Positions 17,450 through 25,845 of a stretch of DNA of 64,000 nt are shown piece after piece (position 1 is the stretch's first letter; each line of letters opens with the position of its first letter). Below the pieces are notes generated by a model, which did no database searches, was not told where the DNA came from, and saw only the letters and a program-made list of their open reading frames with translations. Both the position numbers and the translations under genes were made by a program. Origin of the DNA: Magnetominusculus dajiuhuensis (GTDB lineage Bacteria > Nitrospirota > Thermodesulfovibrionia > Thermodesulfovibrionales > Magnetobacteriaceae). Location of the stretch: positions 1 to 64,000 of the forward strand of contig NZ_JBJUSG010000003.1 of the NCBI RefSeq assembly GCF_046044395.1, given 5' to 3'.

Positions 17450-18694
17450 GTGAACAGGGCTGGAGACAACCGTCTGTTCAGCAGGGAGATTTTCAGTTGG
17501 TGCCTTTATGACTTCGCCAATTCAAGTTTTTCCGCCATCATCGCCACAGTAATATTCCCTGTTTATTATGTAAAGGTCATCGTAGGAAACGCCTCCGGAC
17601 TTGGGGATTTGTGGTGGGGCAGGGCGATTTCCCTGAGTATGGCGTTTGTGGCCCTGAGTTCCCCATTTTTAGGCGGCATAGCTGATTATGGTGGGCTTCG
17701 TAAAAAGTTTTTGATCGGTTATTCAGTATTGGCGGTTGTTTCTGTTGTGTGCATGTCGGCGCTTGTGCCGGGGATGGTGGTAACGGGGTTTTTGTTGATG
17801 GTTGCCGCCAATATCGGCCACGAGGGCGGGATGGTGTTTTATAACTCATACCTGCCGGTGATAGCCGAAAGGTCACATCAGGGGAGGGTATCGGCGTGGG
17901 GGTTTGGATTAGGCTATATTGGGTCGTTTACTGCCCTGATAATGGCGCTGCCGCTTGTGAAGTCAGAGAATTTAAGCCTTCTGTGGCCGCTTGTGGCGGT
18001 GTTTATTGTTGTATTTGCGTTGCCGGCGTTTATTAATTTGCCCGGCGATAATAAGACGCAAGGGGCTGGCAGACCCATTGTTGAGGCTGCCATATACAAT
18101 GCCACGCGGATATTAGGGTCACTGCGGGAATTGTTAAGGCAAAGGGAGCTGAGGCGATTTCTCCTCTCTTTTTTCATGTACCAGGACGGTATGAACACGG
18201 TAACCGTGTTTTGCAGTATATTTGCCGCCGCGACGTTGAATTTCGATAACGCCGAACTGATATATTTGTTTATGACGGTGCAGGTGACGGCCTTTGCGGG
18301 GTCAATGATTATGGCAAAGCCGATAGATGTGTGGGGGCCGAAGAGGGTCATATCCATATCGCTGGTGTTGTGGAGTGCTGTGGCGATAGTGTCATATTTC
18401 GTCACGACGAAGGCGGAGTTTTTTGTGGTAGCCACCACGGCAGGGCTTGGGCTTGGGACGGTTCAGGCGGCGTCGAGGGCATTTTTTGCGGGATTTATTC
18501 CAGAGGGGCGAGAATCCGAGTATTTTGGCGTCTATTCGATGATAGGAAAGACTTCGGCCATATTAGGGCCTTTGTTATTTGGCATGACGTCTGCGTATTT
18601 CAAGAGCCAGCGCCCGGCAATAGTGTCTATTTCAGTGTTTTTTGTTGCAGGACTTATCTTATTGTCGAGGGTTAAATCCCCGCAAAAAACATAA
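17450..18694 (+). CDS. MFS transporter, UMF1 family
   Basis: The 414-residue protein has about 12 hydrophobic segments. The N-terminal WCLYDFANSSFSAIIATVIF is characteristic of the UMF1 family (related to fungal Atg22 vacuolar effluxers). A basic loop GGLRKKFL follows the second helix. The family is thought to export small solutes such as amino acids, but bacterial substrates are mostly unknown. It starts with GTG six bases after the GAPDH stop, so it is the third gene of the PPDK-like operon. Confidence 0.85.
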   Translation: MNRAGDNRLFSREIFSWCLYDFANSSFSAIIATVIFPVYYVKVIVGNASGLGDLWWGRAISLSMAFVALSSPFLGGIADYGGLRKKFLIGYSVLAVVSVVCMSALVPGMVVTGFLLMVAANIGHEGGMVFYNSYLPVIAERSHQGRVSAWGFGLGYIGSFTALIMALPLVKSENLSLLWPLVAVFIVVFALPAFINLPGDNKTQGAGRPIVEAAIYNATRILGSLRELLRQRELRRFLLSFFMYQDGMNTVTVFCSIFAAATLNFDNAELIYLFMTVQVTAFAGSMIMAKPIDVWGPKRVISISLVLWSAVAIVSYFVTTKAEFFVVATTAGLGLGTVQAASRAFFAGFIPEGRESEYFGVYSMIGKTSAILGPLLFGMTSAYFKSQRPAIVSISVFFVAGLILLSRVKSPQKT

Positions 18695-18795
18695 AGATTC
18701 CTTCGGAAAAAAACCTTTAATATCACGAGTATTGACAAGCCTCATATTTTTATGGTTGACTAGTGCGGCGGGGGCCGTTGGCATAGTCGGCGGCT

Positions 18796-19068
18796 TTGGC
18801 CTATGCTGAGAGGGATTGGCACGCGGGGATACACGAGAGGGTTGCACACGCAAAGGAAAGGATTGAGCACGGGATTCGGGACGGGTCGCTCACACATCAT
18901 GAGGCAAAGAGGCTGCATGGTGAGTTTGACAGGATTCTTGGTGATATTGACCGCATGAAGGCAGAGGGAAGGCTTACTCATCATGATAAAGAGCGGGTAC
19001 ATCACGAGCTTGACAGGTTGGAGAGCGATATCAGCAAACTAAAACATAACGATGAACGCCGCCACTAG
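18796..19068 (+). CDS. Small charged helical protein, signal peptide apparently in another frame
   Basis: The product is rich in His, Arg and Glu and contains two similar helical repeats, GSLTHHEAKRLHGEFDRIL and GRLTHHDKERVHHELDRLE, in the manner of small periplasmic helical proteins. The open frame begins only at a TTG (18796) after a stop at 18784. Immediately upstream, another frame encodes a basic start and a hydrophobic stretch (LTSLIFLWLTSAAGAVGIVG, 18732-18791). Removing one G from GGCGGC near 18788-18793 would join it to ALAYAERDWH, a good signal peptide with cleavage site. Either the sequence carries a one-base error or the gene is damaged. Function is unknown. Confidence 0.55.
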   Translation: MAYAERDWHAGIHERVAHAKERIEHGIRDGSLTHHEAKRLHGEFDRILGDIDRMKAEGRLTHHDKERVHHELDRLESDISKLKHNDERRH

Positions 19069-19122
19069 GCAATTATAGTCTTTGCCTGGCGCGCTGTGTG
19101 CGGTATCGCGCCGGGTTTAGTC

Positions 19123-19770
19123 TCAGTTGCCGGATATGGCGTTAGTGCTGAGCTGAGTCGGCTTGATAAGCGTTGAGGCATTACTTTTTTCAGAGTCTTT
19201 ATCTGCGAACACCTCTTTCTTCCAGCGTCTGAAGGAGTCGAATCTTTTCCTCCAATAATAGAGCCATCCCTCGGACTGTGTTGAGCGTTCTATGACGCCT
19301 GAGGAGGACGACGCCTGGACAAAAAATATCGTGTCGTCTTTTTTCTGGGTGATAAGGCCGAGGTGGTTTTGCTTCTTTTGCACATCTCTAAAGAAGATTA
19401 TATCACCGGGTCTCGTCTCGGATTTTTCGATTTCATACGTATATTCATATATCTTCCACGAGGGGAAGTAGTAGGGCTTAAACTCGTAGTTGGTGCCGAT
19501 CAGGCTGTTTCTTGCTATCGCGCATACAAGATGGGAACAGTCTGACTCAACGAGTTTGTCAGGGTTTGCGCCCAACTTGTAACCCTTGCCGAGATAAATT
19601 TTCGAGAGGGTGGGTACATTTTTCTCCATAACGTCATATGGGTCTTCCACCGGTGGGGGGGCAACAACGGGCGGGATAGTCCTTTTCACCTCGCGGGTAG
19701 CAGAGGAGCAGCTTGTTAACACAATTAATGAAATAATAACCACAAACGCCTTATAATGTCGCCTAATCAT
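19123..19770 (-). CDS. NlpC/P60-type lipoprotein
   Basis: The 215-residue protein has a lipobox LTSC after a short signal peptide, so it should be a lipoprotein. A proline-rich linker follows, then an NlpC/P60-like fold. The catalytic cysteine is in ESDCSHLVCA, and RPGDIIFFRD and NHLGLI supply the usual later strand and histidine. Such enzymes cleave peptidoglycan stem peptides. It has no obvious operon partner; the neighbour on the 3' side is convergent. Confidence 0.8.
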   Translation of the reverse strand: MIRRHYKAFVVIISLIVLTSCSSATREVKRTIPPVVAPPPVEDPYDVMEKNVPTLSKIYLGKGYKLGANPDKLVESDCSHLVCAIARNSLIGTNYEFKPYYFPSWKIYEYTYEIEKSETRPGDIIFFRDVQKKQNHLGLITQKKDDTIFFVQASSSSGVIERSTQSEGWLYYWRKRFDSFRRWKKEVFADKDSEKSNASTLIKPTQLSTNAISGN

Positions 19771-19940
19771 AATATATAACCTCCGTCAATTTATTGGCTG
19801 CCACCGTCGTGTTCTCACACGCCATAACCGCAAAGACACAGGCCGATGTGCCAATGTCTTAGTTCTAATTGCTGACTCACATGTTTTATATGCAATTGCC
19901 GTACCAGTTTTTTAACTGCTGCTGGTCAACACCGTCATGG

Positions 19941-19961
19941 AAAACGCGGTGTGCGTTTTTT
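19941..19961 (+). terminator. Terminator-like hairpin in an otherwise empty gap
   Basis: AAAACGC-GGTGT-GCGTTTT followed by T residues forms a short stem with a T-rich tail on the + strand. No gene on this strand ends just upstream, so it may belong to an unseen small RNA or be chance. The remainder of 19771-20017 holds no feature I can support. Confidence 0.25.
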
Positions 19962-20017
19962 AAAGAAATGTGTCAACTTCTCGTTGCTTTGTTTAGGCTG
20001 GATGGCTCTTCGTCAAA

Positions 20018-20047
20018 TTGACAAAATCATTGGCAAAGGCATAACAT
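20018..20047 (+). promoter_or_regulatory. Promoter of the GT-C gene, probably leaderless
   Basis: TTGACA (20018-20023) and TAACAT (20042-20047) are separated by 18 bases, and the GTG start codon of the next gene lies six bases downstream. The geometry matches the purQ promoter closely, down to the same -10 hexamer. Confidence 0.55.
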
Positions 20048-20053
20048 TTACTC

Positions 20054-21574
20054 GTGGCCGGATTAACCAAACTAAAGGAAGGCACGGTTGTCGTGCTGCT
20101 TTGTGTGCTTTTGATGGGGGCGTATTCTTTCGGCGCTTATATTTATTTTAAGACGGCAGGGATAGAGTTCAGCGATTCCGCCCGATTTGGCTGGGATACG
20201 TGGGAGTATCAGTCAATGGCGGCGAATTTTGCCGCTGGACATGGCCTGAAATTCGGCGCTATCGAGGAGTTTAGTTTCTATAAATTCACCCAGACCGGCG
20301 ACCAGGTCTTTGGCGATGCCGGACTTAAAGGCTATGAGAGTTTTCTTGAGATTGGAAGCCGCGGCGGTAGTTATAATTTCTACAGGACACCCGGATACCC
20401 CGTCTTTCTCGGCCTGTTATATAAGATATTCGGCGTATCGCCAAAAGTGGCGCGGGTTTCTCAGGTGTTTCTCGTAATCTTAATTGCCGCTTTTCTGCCC
20501 TTTGTTGGCTTTGCATATTGGCGGTTGAGTGGGTTTGCCGCGGGGGTCGCCTCCGGCGCTATCTTGATGAGCACGTATGTGTATATCCACAATATGCAGG
20601 ACGAGCTGTTGACTGAGCCGCTTATTATGTTTTCAGCTTTTCTCTGTGTGCTTATGTTCGTTCTATGGGAAAAAAGAAAGTCGTCTGCCGCCGCCGCTGC
20701 CCTGCTTGGTGCTGTCATGGGGGCGGGAATTCTGGTTAAGGGTTCTCTTATTTTCACGCCGGTTCTGACGTTTTTTTATTTCCTGTATTTGGTTAGACGG
20801 CGGCGGCTTGGGCCTGTGCCGCTTTTGGCCTTCGTATTGGGGGTCGCGTTTGTTATCATTTCGTGGTCGGCGTTTGCCAGCGTAAAAGAGGGTAGGGCAA
20901 TCTTTATCTCCACCGAGGGCGGGCAGCTCCTGCTTGAGACCAACAGCACTGTCTCAAAAGACGGCACATGGCACGCCAAACCCCTTGACGCGTTTTATCA
21001 AAGGCCAGAAATTAAACCGCTTCCAGGCCCGATTAAGGTCGTTTTGTATTATCTGAACCATAGAAATCTGTTGCCCTCAATATTCGTCAACAAGATAAAC
21101 TCAGGATTTAGCGGGTTCTTTTTTTTCAAAGCCGCCGTCCTGTTTCTCCTTTACGCAATGATTATGAGTACGCTTAGATTTTTTGATAGCGTTAGTAAAT
21201 GGATAAAAAATATTTTGGCGTTTTTGTTGGTAATTTATATAGTATGGACAGTCTTTGCGGTTTGTGTGGTGGTGTTTAAATTAAATCTGCCACCGGTTGC
21301 CGCGCTGGTTTTTGCTAATATTATTAATCTCATGCCAGGTGCCACACTTCTCATCTATATATTTATCGTGTATTTTTGCGTATCCTATGTGATTACTAAG
21401 AAATCTTACGTCAATGTCCCCGCGTCATTTGCGATATTATTTTTGAATTTCTTTCTGATTACGATAATCTTCTACGGGCATCCGAGGCATGTCAAGGTCA
21501 TTGATTTTATATTTATTCTGATGGCAATGCAGGGTGTCTTCAGGGGAATAAGGATCAACGACGAAGGGGGATAA
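20054..21574 (+). CDS. GT-C family membrane glycosyltransferase-like protein
   Basis: The 506-residue protein has about ten transmembrane segments. After the first helix lies a large extracytoplasmic loop with acidic residues (FSDSARFGWDTWEYQSMA) and YRTPGYPVFLGLLYKIFG, the pattern of GT39/PMT-like glycosyltransferases that use polyprenyl-phosphate sugars. A second large loop follows near residue 280. No acceptor is evident, and no other envelope gene is adjacent. The last residues (RINDEGG) are encoded by copy B of the dispersed repeat, so the natural C-terminus may have been altered. It converges with the peptide-binding protein gene. Confidence 0.7.
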   Translation: MAGLTKLKEGTVVVLLCVLLMGAYSFGAYIYFKTAGIEFSDSARFGWDTWEYQSMAANFAAGHGLKFGAIEEFSFYKFTQTGDQVFGDAGLKGYESFLEIGSRGGSYNFYRTPGYPVFLGLLYKIFGVSPKVARVSQVFLVILIAAFLPFVGFAYWRLSGFAAGVASGAILMSTYVYIHNMQDELLTEPLIMFSAFLCVLMFVLWEKRKSSAAAAALLGAVMGAGILVKGSLIFTPVLTFFYFLYLVRRRRLGPVPLLAFVLGVAFVIISWSAFASVKEGRAIFISTEGGQLLLETNSTVSKDGTWHAKPLDAFYQRPEIKPLPGPIKVVLYYLNHRNLLPSIFVNKINSGFSGFFFFKAAVLFLLYAMIMSTLRFFDSVSKWIKNILAFLLVIYIVWTVFAVCVVVFKLNLPPVAALVFANIINLMPGATLLIYIFIVYFCVSYVITKKSYVNVPASFAILFLNFFLITIIFYGHPRHVKVIDFIFILMAMQGVFRGIRINDEGG

Positions 21575-21646
21575 TCCCCCTTCACCCCGTATTTTTGCCA
21601 ACGTTTTATTTATTGATTTTCATCTGCCGCCCGTTGGCGGCTTCAG
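21551..21646 (-). repeat. Dispersed two-hairpin repeat, copy B (between convergent genes)
   Basis: This copy has the same orientation as copy A and is the most diverged, with GGGGGATTATCCCCC as its second hairpin. It overlaps the ends of both converging genes and supplies their last codons: RINDEGG on the plus strand and EAANGRQMKINK on the minus strand. Its G/C hairpin could serve as a bidirectional terminator. Confidence 0.88.
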
Positions 21647-23276
21647 GACTCTGTGTCTGCACGTACCATTTCGGCAGGTTATAGCCTATGCCAATTGTCG
21701 TGGGTTTGATACCCATGAATTTTTTGTTCACGACAACAAGTGCATCAGGGACATAGAGAAACACGTACGGGAGTTCATCAGCAAGGATTTCCTGAATTTT
21801 ATAGTATGCCGCCTTGCGCTTTTCAATGTCGAACGTACGCCGACCTGTCTCAAGGAGTTCATCAACTTCGGGGTTAGCATAACTTACGAAATTGAACTCC
21901 TTCTCCTTTGTCTTGCTTGAGTGCCAAATATCATACTGGTCGCCGTCCATCCCTATCCCCCAGCCAAGGATTACGGCGTCAAACCGCTTTTTGTCAATAA
22001 ATTCATTCAGAAACGTGCTCCACTCAAGGGCGCGAATGTTTACCTTTATGCCGACTTGCTTGAGTTTCCACTGGATAATCGCGGCGGTCTTCATTCTGAG
22101 GGGGTTGCCCATATTCGTAAGGATGGTAAACTCAAACGGGACGCCGTTGTTAGTTAAAATACCACCAGCGCCGTCCTTCCAGCCAGCCTCAGCAAGCAGG
22201 GTTTTTGCCCTTTCGGGGTCAAACGGGTATTTTTTTACTGCAGGGTTGTATGGCCATGTGTTCGGTACGTACGGGCCGGTTGACGCCGTGCCAAGTCCAT
22301 AGAGCACAATGTCTATTATCTCCTCTTTATCTATCGCATAGGCGATTGCCTGTCTGACCCGTTTATCTGCGAAAAAAGGATGCTTTAAATTGAATCCGAG
22401 GTATGTATAGGAGAAGACCGGATAGCGGTATTTATTAAAATGGGCATTAAAATACGGGGAGTCAGTCTGCCTCTTGTATTGAATCGGCGTAACCCCCATG
22501 AGGTCAACCTCCCCGGCCTGAAGCGCCATAAACATGGTGGATTGGTCTGGTATTACCCTGTAAACATACTTGTCTATATAGGGGCGGCCCTCGAAATAAT
22601 CATGGTTGGACGACAGCGTAAGCTCCTGCCCGCTGACCCATGTGTCGAGTTTATACGGCCCCATGCCGATGGGATTTCTGATTAACGGGGTCTTGGTTAT
22701 ATCCACACCCGCAAGGAGGTGTTTTGGTAAAATCACAAGGTCACCCCAACTGTTCAGTGCCGGTGCGAAGGGTTTGCCGTATGTCACCCTGAATGTGTGG
22801 TTGTCGGGGGTCTCGGCGGTCTTCACCTGCAAGAAATCCTCTTTATATGGCGTAGGGGTCTTGTCGCTGATGATTGTCTGATAGCCGAAGAGGACATCTT
22901 CGGCGGTAAATGCTGTGCCGTCTGTCCAGTGGACGTCTTTTCTCAGGTGAAAGGTAATAGTGAGGCCGTCGGAGGAGATGTCCCAGCTTTCTGCAAGGTC
23001 ACTAATAGTGCTGAGGTCAGGGGCATATTTTACGAGGCCATTAAAGATATTGCCGGAGACGGAGTGCGAGGCGCTGTCACCAGCCAGCACGGGCAGAAGG
23101 ACATTCGGCTCTGCCGTCACGCCTTCAACCAATGTGCCCCCATAGGCGGGCTTGCCATCTGAGGCAGGTTGAGGCAAAGGGGCTGCCTGATTTTGCCCCC
23201 CCGTCCGCGAATCACACTCGCACAGGATAAGGGTCAATATTAAAAATAATATCTTTGCGATATGTATGGTTTTCAT
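21606..23276 (-). CDS. Peptide/nickel-type ABC substrate-binding lipoprotein
   Basis: The 556-residue protein has a signal peptide with lipobox LILC, then a family 5 solute-binding fold: YGGTLVEGVTAEPNVLLPV, SWDISSDGLTITFHLRKDVHW and RVRQAIAYAIDK are all diagnostic. It would bind oligopeptides or related ligands outside the cytoplasmic membrane. No permease or ATPase genes are adjacent, so it is an orphan or works with a transporter elsewhere. Its final 12 or so residues (EAANGRQMKINK) are encoded by the dispersed repeat copy B. Confidence 0.88.
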   Translation of the reverse strand: MKTIHIAKILFLILTLILCECDSRTGGQNQAAPLPQPASDGKPAYGGTLVEGVTAEPNVLLPVLAGDSASHSVSGNIFNGLVKYAPDLSTISDLAESWDISSDGLTITFHLRKDVHWTDGTAFTAEDVLFGYQTIISDKTPTPYKEDFLQVKTAETPDNHTFRVTYGKPFAPALNSWGDLVILPKHLLAGVDITKTPLIRNPIGMGPYKLDTWVSGQELTLSSNHDYFEGRPYIDKYVYRVIPDQSTMFMALQAGEVDLMGVTPIQYKRQTDSPYFNAHFNKYRYPVFSYTYLGFNLKHPFFADKRVRQAIAYAIDKEEIIDIVLYGLGTASTGPYVPNTWPYNPAVKKYPFDPERAKTLLAEAGWKDGAGGILTNNGVPFEFTILTNMGNPLRMKTAAIIQWKLKQVGIKVNIRALEWSTFLNEFIDKKRFDAVILGWGIGMDGDQYDIWHSSKTKEKEFNFVSYANPEVDELLETGRRTFDIEKRKAAYYKIQEILADELPYVFLYVPDALVVVNKKFMGIKPTTIGIGYNLPKWYVQTQSPEAANGRQMKINK

Positions 23277-23300
23277 TATAATTTTAGTTTCTACAGATGA

Positions 23301-23774
23301 TCAGATATTTAACAAACCATTTTCGAAATCAATCTCTTCCTGAAAAGGGATGTCTGGTTGTCCTATAATCAGTGGAGGCTTGCCTATTTTACCATTAAGG
23401 TTTATCAGATATTTATCAAAAGTGTCTATAATGGGGATTTCGGCCTCTATAGCGGACGCTATATGTATTGCGTCATTAGGTCGAAGGGCACCGTAATCCC
23501 ATAATAGATTTCTTGATGATTCCGCGATGTGACGGTCAACGTTAATCAGGACGATATATTCGTTATCAAAAAAACTACAAATCTCATCTGACTTACGTCG
23601 GTCTATTTTTGGCTCAGTCCTTAAATAGATTACCTCAGCCATAGTCAATACGGATGTCACTATTTTAATCTCTCCCGCTTCGGCTTTTGCAATGACTCCT
23701 TCACACTTCTCATATCCCGATTCTTTTTTTAGCCAACGTAAACAACAACACGAATCCCAATACCGTAGTTTCAA
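23301..23774 (-). CDS. PIN-domain protein, toxin-like
   Basis: The 157-residue protein has the acidic residues of a PIN nuclease: RYWDSCCCLRWL at the N-terminus, MAEVIYL at about residue 46, and RPNDAIHIASA near 98. PIN proteins cut RNA and are mostly VapC-type toxins. It is somewhat longer than the usual 130 residues, with an extra C-terminal tail. It starts three bases after the stop of the 278-residue upstream gene, which is not a typical small VapB antitoxin. Confidence 0.8.
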   Translation of the reverse strand: MKLRYWDSCCCLRWLKKESGYEKCEGVIAKAEAGEIKIVTSVLTMAEVIYLRTEPKIDRRKSDEICSFFDNEYIVLINVDRHIAESSRNLLWDYGALRPNDAIHIASAIEAEIPIIDTFDKYLINLNGKIGKPPLIIGQPDIPFQEEIDFENGLLNI

Positions 23775-23777
23775 TAA

Positions 23778-24614
23778 CTATTCTCCTAATATGCCGCATA
23801 TTTGCTCGGCAGATGGAATATCTTCTTTTTTCCTAAACAATCTCAATTTACGGACTTGAATAGTTTTAGGTGTCCCATATTGATCATAACTAATCATACC
23901 GAATACATATATGCGTTGTCCAAACGCCTTAGCCGCTACATCCAATGCCTCGCAACGGAGGTTCTCCGGAATATAACATCTGACAGGTCTATCGTCTAAA
24001 GAATCATAAATCGTAAATTTAAGGCCGCCTCTTTCTGAGATAGTTTGTAGTGTCCCCTCTACCGAACCTAAACTCTTGTAACGCAAACCCAAAATTGTAT
24101 CAATGTTAGCGGTAGCACGCCTTGTTAAGACATGGAAACCTCTATTAATAGCGATATTAATTTCAGTGAGTTCATCGCTTCCCGCACTCGAAACAGACAC
24201 AAGATTCTGTAAAAGTTCCAATGCCTTATCAGTAAAATATGCCGGTCTCTCGGTTTTATTTTCTAAATTAGTGATGCCATAGTGTAACGCGTCAACTGTT
24301 TTTTCAATAATATCGATATTTTCTTCTTTAACTACTGGATTATTAAGTAATATTACACTACCATGCCTGACAGTTACAATCCATTTTACAGGTTCTCTCA
24401 TGCCAGAGACTTGTGCCGATATCTCAGTGACAAAGTCATAAAACGCGCTGATGCTGTCCCTCAGCTTATCAGACGTAATATTCTCGCCCTTTAAGGCAAG
24501 CGCAATTGTATTGTTTATTGTTTTGCCCATCATGCCGGAGGATATTCCAGATTCTGTCACTATATGTCCTGTCATAGTCTCCTCTTCTTGGGTTTTCACA
24601 CTACTTGCTGCCAT
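23778..24614 (-). CDS. Hypothetical partner of the PIN-domain protein
   Basis: I recognise no named family. The 278-residue protein (ATG at 24614; a longer frame to 24674 overlaps the neighbouring gene) has a variable N-terminus, a strand-rich stretch WIVTVRHGSVILLNNP, a helical centre, and a C-terminal part with KFTIYDSLDDRPVRCYIP and GQRIYVFGMISYD that resembles a small beta-barrel. It ends three bases before the PIN gene and the two are surely co-transcribed. Similar long partners precede PIN proteins in other genomes and may serve as antitoxins, but that is inference. Confidence 0.6.
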   Translation of the reverse strand: MAASSVKTQEEETMTGHIVTESGISSGMMGKTINNTIALALKGENITSDKLRDSISAFYDFVTEISAQVSGMREPVKWIVTVRHGSVILLNNPVVKEENIDIIEKTVDALHYGITNLENKTERPAYFTDKALELLQNLVSVSSAGSDELTEINIAINRGFHVLTRRATANIDTILGLRYKSLGSVEGTLQTISERGGLKFTIYDSLDDRPVRCYIPENLRCEALDVAAKAFGQRIYVFGMISYDQYGTPKTIQVRKLRLFRKKEDIPSAEQICGILGE

Positions 24615-24645
24615 GATTATAGAGTAACAATTATGGTTGGGCTTG

Positions 24646-25845
24646 TCAAGGGTGCAAGTGTCTGAAGATAACATATTCCAGCACCGGTACGATAAGATAA
24701 AGCAGGACTGCCGGGATTATTTTTTTATACAGCCCCCATACGTCCGCCTTAAAATAGTACCTCGTCAGAATCAGGCATACGTGCACCGGCGACAACAGCA
24801 CACCCGCGTAACCGGCCGCAAAGGCAAATGAAAACGAATGCGCGTCAAGCCCCGGCAGGCTCATAAACAGCGGAAAGGCACTCCCCACAAAGGCCAGCGT
24901 AAACCCCGTCAGTATCCCCGTCACAAACGGCAGCACGAACAGTATCGGCATAAGCGGTATATGGCGGGCTATGAAATAATTATTGATATTCACCACGGCG
25001 CCTGACCTGTCAAGGGTGGTAAGAAACAGCATCACCCCCAAAATCAACAGTACTACCTCCCTGTTAAACCCATAGCGCAATACCTCCAACATCTTCGTAA
25101 AACTGTACCGGAAATAAATCATCAGCATGAAGACCATCGCAACCAGGGCATAGTGCAGCTTTACGCCGAATACGATAACCAGCACAAGCAATATAACAAA
25201 GGGCATAAAACTCAGTAGCGCCCTGTATGACCGGTTCTCGACTTTAGGAAATTGACCCCTTACGCCCTTCATGCAAAACAACAGGCCTATTGCCATCATG
25301 GCCACGGCATAGCTGAGGTTTAAGACAACCATCTCCCTCATCCCGACATGGGTAATCAGCGTGGCCAGTATGAGGCCCGGATAAAGCGGCAGGATGGACT
25401 CCCATGGATGTCTGTACCAATAGTTGGTAAAGGCCTTATCCTCCTGAGTTAAATCAAGCCCCCTTGCTGAGTCATCCACCATCGGACAGGAAAAATACGC
25501 CCCACCTATTGACGGCAACATCCCGATTAACAGGGGCATAGAGATGAGTACGCATTTCTTGTTTCGTAACACGCCCTTTACCGCCTGGGTCATCACGTTG
25601 AGTATGTTGTTCTCTCTTAGAATCATCTCAAGCATCCTGATAAACGCCAGGGCAACAGTAAGCTCAAGTGTTTTCTGAGACACTATGGCAGAGTAAACAG
25701 TCGCGGCTATGGCGGCCGGTCTCATCAGATATATGGCAAAAATGATTGAGGAGGCGGCGGTCAACACATAGCCGACGTGCCATTTCATCCTAAGAAGCAC
25801 TATCATCACCACAAACACCGCGGTTATCCCGATTATGTCAAACAT
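24646..25845 (-). CDS. DUF401 family membrane permease
   Basis: The 399-residue protein has about ten transmembrane helices. The pattern MLPSIGGAYFSCPMVDD followed by NYWYRHPWESILPLYPGLI, and GYAGVLLSPVHVCLILT near the C-terminus, is characteristic of the DUF401 family in the ion transporter superfamily. Its substrate is not known. The start codon overlaps the stop of the tRNA nucleotidyltransferase gene by one base, so the genes are translationally coupled. Confidence 0.8.
   Translation of the reverse strand: MFDIIGITAVFVVMIVLLRMKWHVGYVLTAASSIIFAIYLMRPAAIAATVYSAIVSQKTLELTVALAFIRMLEMILRENNILNVMTQAVKGVLRNKKCVLISMPLLIGMLPSIGGAYFSCPMVDDSARGLDLTQEDKAFTNYWYRHPWESILPLYPGLILATLITHVGMREMVVLNLSYAVAMMAIGLLFCMKGVRGQFPKVENRSYRALLSFMPFVILLVLVIVFGVKLHYALVAMVFMLMIYFRYSFTKMLEVLRYGFNREVVLLILGVMLFLTTLDRSGAVVNINNYFIARHIPLMPILFVLPFVTGILTGFTLAFVGSAFPLFMSLPGLDAHSFSFAFAAGYAGVLLSPVHVCLILTRYYFKADVWGLYKKIIPAVLLYLIVPVLEYVIFRHLHP

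Noticed and set aside
22606..22881. Long plus-strand frames antisense to the peptide-binding lipoprotein and other genes
   Set aside because: They shadow strongly recognisable genes and lack any family motif; many similar antisense frames are present in this moderately GC-rich sequence.
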